A program made the translations under genes and the position numbers. DNA of 64,000 bases from Salvia splendens (taxonomy: Eukaryota > Streptophyta > Magnoliopsida > Lamiales > Lamiaceae): the NCBI RefSeq assembly GCF_004379255.2, contig NC_056032.1:32585322-32649321 (forward strand), in the 5' to 3' direction. Positions 46,248 through 57,307 of this stretch are shown piece by piece. Below the pieces are notes generated by a model, which was not told the DNA's origin, ran no database searches, and was given only the letters and a program-made list of their open reading frames with translations. Every line of letters begins with the position of its first letter. The stretch's first letter is position 1.

Positions 46248-46371
46248 TAAGTGGAAAGAAATAAAGTAAGAGAGAAAAAAAAAGTAGAGAGTAATATATC
46301 TATTTTTAGAAATATGTCATTTAAAGTGGGACATCCCAACAAGAAAATGATTCATTTAGAGTTGCATAGTA

Positions 46372-47301
46372 CATGTATATAGTTTTCGAAAGCTTGTAAA
46401 CGTATTGTACTACAGAGAGATAAATAACAAGGGATCAGATTATGATCAAATTAAATGAGAATATAATGGTTAATTTGTCAAGCAAAAAGATGGAAAACAA
46501 TGGGATTCTGTTTTGAAGAGCTTCCGCACCTGCGTTAACTGAAATTTCTTCCCTCCTCTTAGCTTCTATTTAATCGTAGCCGCCAAATAATTATGAGCAC
46601 AATTAGAAGAAGCAATAGTATCAAAATAAAAGTCATTTTCATTTTAATATCAAATTGAACAATCTAATTTTGGTAAAACTCTAGATTGGTGAAAATGTTT
46701 TATTGCTTTTGGATCCTCGAATTGGCTATATTTAATTTCCTTTGTAAATATTCAATATGAATATAAATCACGTTTTCTTCTAAGTTTTGTTGGTATTTTA
46801 ATTTACCATACAGTTTAGATTTTTCTTTTTTTTAATATTGTTAATTTTAAATATGGGAGTAATTTTGAAAATTCAAGTAAAAAAAGGAAGTAAAACAACA
46901 TACACAAGAAGTAGAATATTATGAAATAGGAATAGAAATAGATATAGAATACTAGAAATTGAAATTGAAATAGAAAAAGAATATAAGTTAAGATAAAAAA
47001 AAGAATAAGATATTTTAAAGTGAAAACTGAAAAGGAAACAAGTTTAATTAAGAGAGTTGAGAAAAGAAAATAAAGGTTTAATGAAGAAAGAAAAATAATC
47101 TCTCTTCCTGCAAATTAATTTAATTTCCAGTTTAACTCGGTGTAAATTTGAGAAATTATATTTCATTTTGACTCAGTCCAAAGTTTGAGAAATGAGAAGG
47201 CATATGAGCGGAAATATTTAATAAATATAGATCTCATTTTATAGTATATAATAATATATAAATTTTATAATGAATACGAAATATGAGAAAAATACGTTAG
47301 T
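46372..47301. other. AT-rich intergenic spacer
   Basis: Purine-rich tracts of GAAAT/GATAGAA type at 46900-47100. No gene or element end was recognised. Confidence 0.5.
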
Positions 47302-47306
47302 GTTAG

Positions 47307-47669
47307 TGATACGATCATATCTATCATATCTCTTAGGATCTTCTAATTATTTAGTTTTCCCTTATTCACCATATCTTTCCCATATTTGTTTAGATATTTG
47401 TTTCTTGTTAATTAAGTTAGAGTAGTAGTATTCTAGTATTATAAATAGGAGAGCTTGTTATCATTCTAATCATTCAATGAATGTATTATTTTCCACAAAC
47501 TTGTCTTGAGTAACAAGAATATCATATCTCGTTTCCAAATTGTTGTTCATCGGAGAACGTCCGAAAATCAGCAATTCGTGAGCTTTCCTTCGAGCACGTC
47601 GAAGGTTCGGTCACCTTATCTCTCCGAGAAGTTAGCCATCCGGCATCGTTACGGAGAACGTCCGTAACA
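47307..47669 (+). repeat. Left LTR with three hairpins
   Basis: The last 120 bases contain three stem-loops: CGGAGAACGTCCG (47551-47563), CCTTCGAGCACGTCGAAGG (47587-47605), and GTTACGGA/TCCGTAAC around the loop GAACG (47648-47668), which forms the LTR end. The loop GAACG is shared by the first and third. The right LTR has the same set. Confidence 0.85.
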
Positions 47670-47867
47670 ACTGGTGCTTTCATCTCGTGCTCATCCTCCG
47701 TCTTCGTTCATCCGTATCCCCCAAATTATTTCCCAGCCCCCGTCGAAAAAAAAAAGAAAAACAAAAGAAAGAAAAACAATCAGCCGCAGCTCCACCACCA
47801 CGGCCACACCTAATCCTCCATATTCTTTCATCCCGAAACTCATCATTATCTGTGAAAACGAAATCTA

Positions 47868-49193
47868 ATGGAGTCCGAAGTGCCGGTGACTGAAACACTG
47901 CAATTGGGGCCGACGCGTCAGCGGAATATCGGCGAGATTGGAGGTAGGCCTCAATCGACGGACCCGATCACGCTAGGGTTTGAGCAATTGAACGCGCGCT
48001 TCGATAAGATGGATCGCCGGGTCGCAAACTTGGAACGACGCGCTGATTGGGACAAGCGGCATCGGCGTTACACCCAGCCTACGTACCGGCGGCCACAACA
48101 CCACCAGTCGGACAGGTACACACCGTCGCCTCCATATCAGCCGGATAGACGCCGCCCGTACCACCTCCACCAAACTCGTTATCAACTGCCCGAGCACTAT
48201 CATCCCTTCGACTATGGACCGCCACCAACGTACAGGGGGTTCCCGCTTCGTCAATTTCTGCAGCTGCAGAATGAGCCTTCTCGCCAACCATCCTGTTGGG
48301 ACCCGCCGGGCGCTGGGGTGTCGATGGGTAACCTGGATTATGAAGAGATCGCATCTATATATTACCCTGATTATGATTGTGACTCTGTTGGATATGGTGA
48401 GGACGCTGATGTCCACCACGACCCATCTAGCAACTCACAACTAACTGTCATTGTTGTCCCGCCACCACCACCACAACGCTCGTCATCTTGCTTGAGCATG
48501 ACAAGCCACTGCCGTGCAGCAGCGTCACTGCCCGCTGTAGTTGCTGTCCCATCTTCGAATCTGCCCCCAACAGTTCCGTCTTGCAGCCCCGACGATGACA
48601 GCGGAGGGGAAGGCGGATTGTTAGATGAACTGCCTCCACCAGCTATGATCTCTCCGCCGTGCAGCCCCTATATCAGTGGAGAGGAAGAAACATTGTTAGA
48701 TGGCGACGATGAGGTTGATTCCATTGAGGAAGTGAAGAAGGTCGTCGCATCTCTCGACGCTGCTCGAATGACATCTCCCGATGTTGTTGAGAATTGTTTT
48801 AGTGAAAATGTTGGTGCTTATCTATGTGCATTAGTTGGAAATAAAGTTGCACCGTCCTTTCCAATACATTTGAAGGAGATTGCCTTTATCTATGGGGATT
48901 TGCATGTTATGGATGCTACACGTCTGAATCCTCGATCAACATCGCTCGACACCGATGCGAGGTTGATCCCTCCGCGCAATGACACGTCATGTTTGGGCAT
49001 TCTTGGAAGCATGGACAAGCTTTTCGTTTTGGCATGGAATTTTGCCGACAACATTGGGTCTCCTTTGTTGATTTTTGACAAAGGTGAAGAAGGGGGACGT
49101 TCAGCTGTTCGATATGGGTTTGATCCAGGAGGAGACGCCTCGCCAAAGCGTTTGCTTTCAACTCTCGTCGTTGCTTTATGGTTCCCACCTTGA
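47868..49193 (+). CDS. Orphan ORF of pol-less LTR element
   Basis: An intact ATG-started ORF of 441 residues fills most of the interior of the element. The first 40 residues include a probable short coiled coil (FEQLNARFDKMDRRVANLER), common at the start of plant gag proteins. Residues about 60-130 are rich in Arg, Tyr, Pro and His; the middle is Pro/Ser-rich and acidic; residues about 290-400 look globular (VENCFSENVGAYLCALVGNK, KLFVLAWNFADN). No zinc knuckle or enzyme motif is present. Near 49090 the coding signal seems to move to an overlapping frame (49075-49218, with QLFDMGLIQEETPR and HLEDKVDFNRGGVD), so the last 30 residues may be a frameshifted end. Best guess: a gag-like packaging protein or remnant. 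Confidence 0.6.
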   Translation: MESEVPVTETLQLGPTRQRNIGEIGGRPQSTDPITLGFEQLNARFDKMDRRVANLERRADWDKRHRRYTQPTYRRPQHHQSDRYTPSPPYQPDRRRPYHLHQTRYQLPEHYHPFDYGPPPTYRGFPLRQFLQLQNEPSRQPSCWDPPGAGVSMGNLDYEEIASIYYPDYDCDSVGYGEDADVHHDPSSNSQLTVIVVPPPPPQRSSSCLSMTSHCRAAASLPAVVAVPSSNLPPTVPSCSPDDDSGGEGGLLDELPPPAMISPPCSPYISGEEETLLDGDDEVDSIEEVKKVVASLDAARMTSPDVVENCFSENVGAYLCALVGNKVAPSFPIHLKEIAFIYGDLHVMDATRLNPRSTSLDTDARLIPPRNDTSCLGILGSMDKLFVLAWNFADNIGSPLLIFDKGEEGGRSAVRYGFDPGGDASPKRLLSTLVVALWFPP

Positions 49194-49223
49194 GGACAAG
49201 GTGGATTTCAACCGTGGGGGAGT

Positions 49224-49586
49224 TGATACGATCATATCTATCATATATCTTAGGATCTTCTAATTATTTAGTTTTCCCTTATTCACCATATCTTTCCCAT
49301 ATTTGTTTAGATATTTGTTTCTTGTTCATTAAGTTAGAGTAGTAGTATTCTAGTATTATAAATAGGAGAGCTTGTTATCATTCTAATCATTCAATGAATG
49401 TATTATTTTCCACAAACTTGTCTTGAGTAACAAGAATATCATATCTCGTTTCCAAATTGTTGTTCATCGGAGAACGTCCGAAAATCAGCAATTCGTGAGC
49501 TTTCCTTCGAGCACGTCGAAGGTTCGATCACCTTATCTCTCCGAGAAGTTAGCCATCCGGCCTCGTTACGGAGAACGTCCGTAACA
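49224..49586 (+). repeat. Right LTR of pol-less element
   Basis: Almost identical to 47307-47669, including all three hairpins; its end abuts the GTTAG duplication. Confidence 0.95.
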
Positions 49587-49591
49587 GTTAG

Positions 49592-50393
49592 TCAAATAGA
49601 AAATAGAAACTTTATTTTGAGGTTAAATATATTGGAACGTCAAAGTGGTAAACCGAAAAGGTTCGGTTCTGGTGCACGAATTAGCCCTTCTATTTAAATT
49701 AATTAATAGTCGCACAGACAAATAGATATGATGATATAATAAACACATCAAATTAATAAATTTAAATTTAAACTAAAAAAGGAAGCATAACTCGATCAAA
49801 AAAATGTTACGTATACGAGTTATGAGTTATGACACTAAAAAACATGTAAGAGAGGAGAAAACATAAATAAAGTGGACTGTGAGATTCATTTCTTAAAATA
49901 TTTTAAAGATTAAAATTTAATTAACAATTGTTTGGTCAATTTTTTTATTGCAAACAAAAGCATCCAAAATATGTAAAAGATTAAAGTTCAATTAACAATA
50001 TATTGTGTTGTCAATTTTTTTTATATTGCGCATTATTAGTTATTTAAAAAAAAATTCGAACTACGTAATTGGATCACTAATTTTGTGTACAATATCTCGA
50101 GAAGAAAAGAGATTAAGTCCAATTAAAGGATGGTTTGTCACACATACTACTTCTACTCCCTATTTAAGATTTGCAATGAATTAACAGTAATAGAGGTAGG
50201 ACCATCTCCATACTAGACAGCTTCAGTAGCCCCTACAATGTTTTTTCAGAGCCGCCAAGCTACTCAGGTTTAATGGATACAAGTCAACTTATCATCTCAC
50301 TAATAGCAATTTCACAGAGAGTTGATTATGATGTGGACTTGTTATTTATTGAAGGATTGTAAACACAAGCAGAAAATGGTGATGGATCCCGTT
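49592..50393. other. Intergenic, AT-rich
   Basis: 3' flank of the disrupted stress protein gene. Nothing else was recognised. Confidence 0.5.
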
Positions 50394-50781
50394 TCAGTCA
50401 TGAGCTTGTTTGGGAGGCAGCACCGGATAATGGACGTGATGCACACAGTAGTTGCTCACGCCTCCTAGCAATGCCCTGCCTCCCATTATTTAGCACAAGC
50501 TTAGTCCAATTTTGGTTTTTGTCTTTTTGTTTTTTAATTCAAATATGACCTTTTAATGGTGCCAAGCCAAGCCAAGCCCACGACTACCGATCACCAAGAC
50601 CAAGAGATCAACGTGCAGTTCTTCTGCTGCTTCAATGTTTCTGCCTTTATCTGCAACACCTAATTATCATCATTCATTCCATTCACAACTAATTTTACAA
50701 AACAAACCAAAATTAACCTTCTTCTCTTTGCAGATGCGCAATCGTGCGAGTATGCTGGCAGCGTTCTGCTCCTGCGCTTTC

Positions 50782-53700
50782 TGTTGAAGTTTGTCAAAAT
50801 TTTAACAAATCCCATATCCCACATCGGTGGGGAGATGAAACTTGGGGGGTAAGTTGCCTATAAAAGGAACTCCCCCCTCATTTGTAATGTATCCCAAATT
50901 GTACTCTTCTCCATTTAAATATATAAGTGGGCTCTGCAGAGGGTGCTCGGAGACGTAGGCAATTTGGCCGAACTCCGTTATCAAAGTTCCGGGTGTGTTC
51001 TTTCTTTATTATCTATTTTGTTCCGCATTTATTTCTGGGTTTATTTTCTGTAGTAGTATTGTATTCAATATTATTTGCGGGTTTGGTAGTAGTGTTTTGT
51101 ACGGTTCTTTTGGGTGTTTTTATATTGTGATAAATACACCGACTGATAAATTCTGTTATGAATCTGGTATTTAAGAGGGACAGTGTCCTCGCCAGTCTTT
51201 CCAAAGAATTTATTTGGAGAAGTAATTTTATCGAGTAGACCCCATTGGGTTAACTCTGAAATTACTGAATCGGTTCATTTCACTATTTGAGAGAAAATTA
51301 CCCGGTTTTCTCAACAAGTGGTATCAGAGCCAAGGTTCGTCCTTGGTTCTATTTGTTTGTAATATTGAATACTTTATTTTGAGTCTGTAATGGCGGGTAA
51401 TGATCAAGAAAACAAGGCTAGTTCTTCGTCATCGTGGTCGAGGTTTCCACTGTCAAATATGAAATTGACGGTGGAGATATTTGACGGTACTGGTCATTTT
51501 GGTATGTGGCAGAGGGAGGTTCTAGACTCTCTTTTCCAGCTGGGTCTTGACATTGCCATTGAAGAAAAGAAACCAGAAGATATAGATGATAAAGATTTGA
51601 GTACCATAAATCGGTTAGCTTGTGGAACAATTCGGTCGTGTCTGTCCAGGGAGCAGAAGTATGCTGTCAAGAATGAGACTTCTGCACATAGATTGTGGAA
51701 GACACTGGAGGACAAATTTATGAAGAAGAGTGGTCAGAATAAGCTCCTTATGAAGAAAAGGTTGTTCCGATTTGAATACCGATCAGGTACCACTATGAAT
51801 GAACACATTACTTTGTTTAACCAATTAGTAGCAGACCTGCTAAATTTAGATGTGAAATTTGAGGATGAGGATCTGGCATTGATGTTGTTGTCGTCTCTAC
51901 CTGATGAATTTGAACATCTGGAGACCACATTACTCCACGGTAAAGAGAATGTGTCTTTAGATACTGTATGTTCTGCTTTGTATAGTCATGAATTGCGAAA
52001 GGCAGATAAAATGAAAGGCAAAGCAGTTACAGATGAAGCATTAGTGGCAAGAGGTCGTCAACAAGGCCGATCAAAGGAGAGAAGAGGAAGGTCCAAATCG
52101 AAAAGGCGAGTTGCCAAAGATGAGTGTGCTTTCTGTTATGAGAAAGGACATTGGAAGAAAGACTGCCCAAAGTTGGAGAAGAAAGAAAAGGCTTCGCAAG
52201 ATGCAAATGTTGCTGAATGCAAAAATGATGCGGAGTCAGATTGTTCTTTGACGGTTTCACCTTCAACATTGCATCCAGACGAGTGGATATTGGATTCAGG
52301 TTGCACCTATCATATGTGTCCCATCAGGGAGTGGTTCTTTGATTTTGAAGAACTCAATGGCGGACTTGTTTACATGGGAAACGACAGTCCATGTAAGACA
52401 GTCGGGATAGGCTCAATCAAGCTACGAAATCAGGATGGATCCACCAGAATTTTGAAGGATGTGCGGTACGTGCCCCAGTTGAAGAAGAATCTCATCTCAT
52501 TGGGGGCCTTAGAATCTAAAGGCCTAGTTGTGATGATGCGAGATGGAATTCTTAAAGCAACTTCAGGAGCATTGGTGATGCTGAAAGGTGTGAGGAAGAA
52601 CAATTTGTATTACTATCAAGGTAGTACAGTTGTTGGGACAGTAGCAACTGCAACTTCGAGTAACAAGAAGGATGCAGAGGCGACGAAGCTTTGGCATTTG
52701 CGATTGGGACATGCTGGTGAGAGATCATTGCAAATTCTCACCAAGCAAGGATTATTGAAAGGTACGAAGTCTTGCAAATTAGAGTTTTGCGAGCATTGCG
52801 TTCTGGGAAAACAGCGAAGAGTGAAATTTGGCACTGCAATCCATAATACGAAGGGCATTCTGGATTACGTGCACTCAGATGTGTGGGGACCTGCCAAGAC
52901 TCCGTCACTTGGAGGTAGACACTATTTTGTCACTTTTGTTGATGATTTTTTCAGGAGAGTTTGGGTGTGCACTATGAAGAGCAAAAATGAAGTCCTTGGG
53001 ATTTTTTTGAAATGGAAAGCTCAAGTTGAAAATCAGATGGGAAGGAAGATCAAGGTTCTCCGATCTGACAACGGTGGAGAATACAAGAATGATCCTTTCC
53101 ATGATGTATGCCAGGAGTGTGGCATAGTTCGACACTTCACAGTGAGAAATACACCACAGCAGAATGGAGTGTCAGAGCGTATGAATCGAACACTAGTGGA
53201 GAAAGTTCGTTGTATGTTGTCTAATGCTGGGCTAGACAGAAAATTTTGGGCTGAGGCCATCACATACGCTCAACACATTGTCAATCGTTTGCCATGTTCT
53301 GCCATTGATGGCAAGACTCCTTTAGAGGTATGGTCCGGTAAACCAGCAACTGATTATGATTCTTTGCGTATTTTTGGTTCTATTGCATATTATCATGTGA
53401 CTGAGTCAAAATTGGATCCACGTGCAAAGAAGGCTTTGTTTATGGGTTTCAGTGCTGGTGTTAAAGGATATCGGTTATGGTGTTTGGAGTCTAAGAAGAC
53501 GATTGTAAGTAGGGATGTTACCTTTGATGAATCTTCCATGTTGAATAAGGTAAATCCAAATAGTAGTGATACTTCGCAGCAGGTGGAGTATACACCGAAG
53601 CAGGTGGAGTTCGAAGAAGCAGTTGTGATCCCAACTACGAACACCACAAATGACTCTCCTATGGAAGAAGAAGAGTCAGATGATGAAGAGGTTCCACCCC

Positions 53701-56027
53701 AAGAACCTTCGCAGCAATCAGAGCCAATTGCAGTCAGGCGAACGAGGCGGGAAAATAAGAAACCTGCTCGATTTGCGGATATGGTAGCATATGCGCTTCC
53801 AGTTGTTGATGATGTTCCATGTATCTTTTCGAAAGCTATTGAAAGTTCAGAAAGCGATGGTTGGAAAGGTGCTTTGGAAGAAGAGATGCAATCTCTTCAG
53901 AAGAACAAGACGTGGAAGCTGATGCCATTGCCGAAAGGCAAGAAGGCAATTGGATGTAAATGGGTTTTTGCAAAGAAAGAGGGATTTCCTGACAAAGATG
54001 ATGTTCGCTACAAAGCAAGATTGGTAGCTAAAGGCTACGCCCAGAAGGAGGGAATTGATTACAATGAGGTATTTTCTCCTGTTGTTAAACATTCCTCAAT
54101 TAGAATTTTGTTGGCTTTGGTAGCGCAGTTGAATTTGGAGCTAGCTCAACTTGATGTGAAGACCGCGTTTTTACACGGTGATCTGAAGGAGGAAATCTAT
54201 ATGACCCAACCGGAGGGATTCAAGGTTGCTGGTAAAGAAAATTGGGTTTGCAAGTTGAACAAATCGTTGTACGGATTGAAGCAGTCTTCAAGACAGTGGT
54301 ACAAACGGTTTGACAAGTTTATGAAGGATCAGATGTACACAAGAAGCAAATACGACCACTGTGTGTATTTGCGCAAACTTCAAGATGGTTCCTACATCTA
54401 CCTACTCTTATACGTTGATGATATGCTGATAGCATCAAAGAGCCAAGTTGAAATTGACAGATTGAAGGCTCAGTTGAGTAAAGAGTTCGAGATGAAGGAT
54501 TTGGGGGAAGCCATGAAGATTCTCGGCATGGAGATAACAAGAGATAGAGAAGGAGGCAAGCTTTGGCTGACACAGAAGCAGTATTTGACCAAAGTACTAC
54601 AGCGTTTTGGTATAAATGATGATTCCAAACCTGTAAGTACCCCACTTGCTGCTCATTTGAAACTTAGTTCTCAGTTATCTCCAAAAACGGAAGACGAGCG
54701 AGAATATATGGCGAAAGTTCCCTATGCTAACGCAGTTGGAAGCTTGATGTATGCAATGGTGTGTACAAGACCAGACATTTCACAGGCCGTTGGTACTGTG
54801 AGCAGATACATGCATGATCCAGGAAAAGGGTCATTGGCAAGCTGTGAAATGGATTCTGCGGTATATCAAAGATACTGTAGATATTGGTTTGTTGTTTGAG
54901 CAGGATAAATCACTTAGTCATTTTGCAGTTGGATATTGTGATTCCGACTATGCTGGTGATTTGGATAAGCGAAGATCTACTACGGGCTATTTGTTCACTT
55001 TAGCGAGTGCGCCAATTAGTTGGAAGTCTACCTTGCAGTCAACGGTAGCTTTGTCTACGACAGAGGCAGAGTACATGGCCATTACTGAAGCTGTGAAGGA
55101 GGCGATTTGGCTTCATGGGTTGCTGAAAGAATTGGGTGTTGGTCAGAAACAACTTGAAGTATATTCTGACAGCCAGAGTGCTATTCATTTAGCAAAGAAT
55201 CAGGTCTTTCATGCAAGGACGAAGCACATTGATGTTCGCTATCATTTTGTGCGGGAAATTCTCGAAGAAGAGGATATTGTCATCAGAAAGGTTCCGACTT
55301 TGGAGAATCCTGCAGATATGTTGACCAAGGTGGTAACGAGAGCCAAGTTTGAACATTGTTTGGACTTGGTTAATATTCTGCGATTTGGAGCGGGCGCTTG
55401 ACTGCGCCAATATGTAAGCACCGCAAGTCGTTTGTTTGGATGGGGAAGATTTGTGTTCGGTGAGATTTGAAATTTTGCCAAGGTGGAGATTTGTTGAAGT
55501 TTGTCAAAATTTTAACAAATCCCATATCCCACATCGGTGGGGAGATGAAACTTGGGGGGGTAAGTTGCCTATAAAAGGAACTCCCCCCTCATTTGTAATG
55601 TATTCCAAATTGTACTCTTCTCCATTTAAATATATAAGTGGGCTCTGCAGAGGGTGCTCGGAGACGTAGGAAATTTGGCCGAACTCCGTTATCAAAGTTC
55701 CGGGTGTGTTCTTTCTTTATTATCTATTTTGTTCCACATTTATTTCTGGGTTTATTTTCTGTAGTAGTATTGTATTCAATATTATTTGCGGGTTTGGTAG
55801 TAGTGTTTTGTACGGTTCTTTTGGGTGTTTTTATATTGTGATAAATACACAGATTGATAAATTCTGTTAGGAATCTGGTATTTAAGAGGGACAGTGTCCT
55901 CGCCAGTCTTTCCAAAGAATTTATTTGGAGAAGTAATTTTATCGAGTAGACCCCATTGGGTTAACTCTGAAATTACTGAATCGGTTCATTTCACTATTTG
56001 AGAGAAAATTACCCGGTTTTCTCAACA
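50782..56027 (+). mobile_element. TNT1/Tork-like Ty1-copia element, nearly intact
   Basis: LTRs 50782-51316 and 55492-56027 start TGTTGAAG and end CTCAACA, with about seven differences by eye. The 5-bp duplication CTTTC lies at 50777-50781 and 56028-56032. The AGTGGTATCAGAGCC primer-binding site matches initiator Met tRNA, and GCCAAGGTGGAGAT before the right LTR is the purine tract. It is 5.25 kb with a full gag-pol interior, inserted in exon 2 of a universal stress protein gene, antisense to that gene. Confidence 0.97.
51390..55401 (+). pseudogene. copia gag-pol with one frameshift
   Basis: One frame runs 51390-54899 (1169 codons) and a second, 54814-55401, supplies the missing RNase H end. 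They are linked by a single extra G in a GGG run near 54829. Domain order, in residues of the first frame: UBN2-type gag (about 20-210), zinc knuckle CAFCYEKGHWKKDC (about 246-259), protease active site WILDSGCTYHM (about 298-308), integrase zinc region WHLRLGHAGERSL and CEHCVLGKQ, integrase core with SDVWGP, SDNGGEY and SERMNRT, and reverse transcriptase with YVDDML near 1009. The RNase H part has YCDSDYAGD and STTEAEYMA. The order protease-integrase-RT-RNase H is the copia type; the gag resembles TNT1. Everything but the one frameshift looks functional, and the break could be a sequencing error. Confidence 0.92.
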
Positions 56028-56352
56028 CTTTCTTCACCGAATCAATCACTGCCGGAGTTGCGTACACAACTATACATACATAAATGTATATTATTGGACT
56101 GTTCCGTTCACAACATATTATACAAGTAGAAAGTTAAGCCAGACCTGGGCCAGCCGGATAGATGAAGGGCTGGAAAATTGGCTGCACATTCACTAACGTC
56201 ACGGCGCCTTGCTCCTGCTCCGGCGGTTCCAAACCAAAGAGGTGGTCGACCGCCCACCTCAGCGCATACAAACTCCCCTCACTCTCATCTACGGGAACTA
56301 ACACCTTCATCCCCTTCTGCTCCTCCACCGCCGCACCACTCGTCTCCGCCAT

Positions 56353-56548
56353 CCAATTCTAAAACCACAGATTATACTATTGAATAGTTTAACCGATTTT
56401 AATCTCTCCTCGCCGCCACACCTGTCAACCATGCAGAAGAAACAGAGCCAGCGCCGGCCACGTTATTTTGCAATTTGTCGGTTTCTGAAGCATTATTACT
56501 GTATTTATGTAGAGAAATTGGGTGAAGCGGTGGGCAGATAACTAATTA
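56353..56548. promoter_or_regulatory. Shared divergent promoter of USP gene pair
   Basis: Only 196 bases separate the start codons of the two head-to-head stress protein genes, so the stretch must hold both leaders and core promoters. TATTTATG near 56501 suits the plus-strand gene and a TATA-like AATAGTATAA (minus strand, near 56370) suits the other. A CCACGTTA near 56457 resembles an ABA-response core. These assignments are by eye. Confidence 0.5.
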
Positions 56549-57307
56549 ATGGATCCAGTACTAATGAATGTTTTAGTGGCGGTGGACGACAGCGATGAGA
56601 GCTTTGCGGCGCTCCGTTGGGTGGTTGACAAAATCCTGAAGCGGAGGGAAGATTCGACCACGGTCGTCACGATTGCACACGTCGCGGAGGCGCTGCCCCG
56701 CTACGCTTTCCCTGGCGGTCATGGTTTGTGTTGTGTTGTGTTGTGTATATACTGATGATTGTATTCACTGTAAAACTAATATAGAAACCGAACTAGAGAC
56801 CAAATCTCAGCGATCTATTTTTGTAAAATAAATCAAGTGATATAAAAACAGTTATTGACGATCGATGGCGGTGCAGTGGTGGAATCTGCGAGGAAAGCAC
56901 AGGAGCAGAATAGTGCGAGAATATTGTCACGTGCATACGAGATGTGCAGAGAAAGTTCGGTATGTAGTAGGGTTAGATTTGATTTTAATGTGAATAAACT
57001 GAGAATGGGAGTATTTGGTTTGTGATATAGTTGAAAGCTAAAACAATAATTTTGGAGGGGGATCCAAAAGAGACAATTTGCAGGGCAGTGGAAGAGATGA
57101 ACATACATCTTCTTGTTGTTGGTAGCCGTGGACTAGGCCAAATCAAGAGGTACGTATAACGTATTTATTTACTGTATAATTGAATTTATTAGGAGGTTGG
57201 AACTCATGGATTGATGCAGGGCTTTTCTGGGGAGTGTGAGCGACTACCTCGCCCAACATGCTAAATGTCCGGTTCTCGTAGTGAAGCAACCGCCCAACAA
57301 AATCTAG
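56549..57307 (+). CDS. Universal stress protein family protein
   Basis: Four exons: 56549-56723, 56877-56959, 57031-57149 and 57220-57307. They have GT-AG borders and matching phases and give 154 residues, the normal size. It starts MNVLVAVDDSDESFAALRW after a short leader. Exon 2 gives VESARKAQEQNSARILSRAY, exon 3 ILEGDPKETICRAVEEM and VVGSRGLGQIKR, and exon 4 AFLGSVSDYLAQHAKCPVLV. The ATP-binding signature G-2X-G-9X-G-S is complete across the exon 3-4 junction. USP proteins are cytosolic nucleotide-binding dimers induced by stress; the precise role is unknown. The usual AAVYAT-type residues between exons 1 and 2 are missing here, so either a small exon edge was misread or the protein has a short internal deletion. 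It is divergent from the disrupted copy. Confidence 0.85.

Larger units (their letters stand above)
41659..46369. mobile_element. Host Stowaway split by two later insertions
   Basis: Removing the hAT (41671-44948) and the Harbinger (45020-46247), with one copy of each target duplication, leaves a short Stowaway-type MITE. It starts CTCTATCTGTTCCACTCTAA after TA (41657-41658) and ends, on the minus strand, near CTATGCAACTCTAAATGA before TA at 46370-46371. Its interior (CACGAGATTTTATGTAGTG, GTGAGTTAAGTGG) matches other Stowaway copies here. Confidence 0.75.
47307..49586 (+). mobile_element. LTR retroelement without pol
   Basis: LTRs of 363 bp (47307-47669 and 49224-49586) start TGATACGATC and end CCGTAACA, with about four differences by eye. 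The 5-bp duplication GTTAG lies at 47302-47306 and 49587-49591. TGGTGCTTTCATC, just after the first LTR, is the probable primer-binding site, and a CCGTGGGGGAG purine tract precedes the second. The 1.55-kb interior has one long ORF and no protease, integrase or reverse transcriptase motif. It must be mobilised in trans. Confidence 0.92.
50394..56352 (-). pseudogene. Universal stress protein gene split by copia insertion
   Basis: Minus-strand exons: 56352-56145 (MAETSGAAVEEQ..., KVLVPVDESEGSLYALRWAV), exon 2 in two parts (56069-56028 and 50781-50718), 50650-50550, and 50475-50394. The TNT1-like element lies inside exon 2, and the CTTTC duplication is part of the coding sequence. Read across the insertion, exon 2 gives VVYATPAVIDSVKK and then AQEQNAASILARL, a standard USP segment. 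Exon 3 retains EELHVDLL and GSRGLG but lacks the LEGDPKE segment, and it has a ten-base expansion of CTTGG units that shifts the frame just before the TIKR-like end. Exon 4 keeps VSNYCVHHVHYPVL. The intact family is a small ATP-binding cytosolic stress protein of about 160 residues. This copy is dead, and its exon 3 damage may predate or follow the insertion. Confidence 0.9.
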
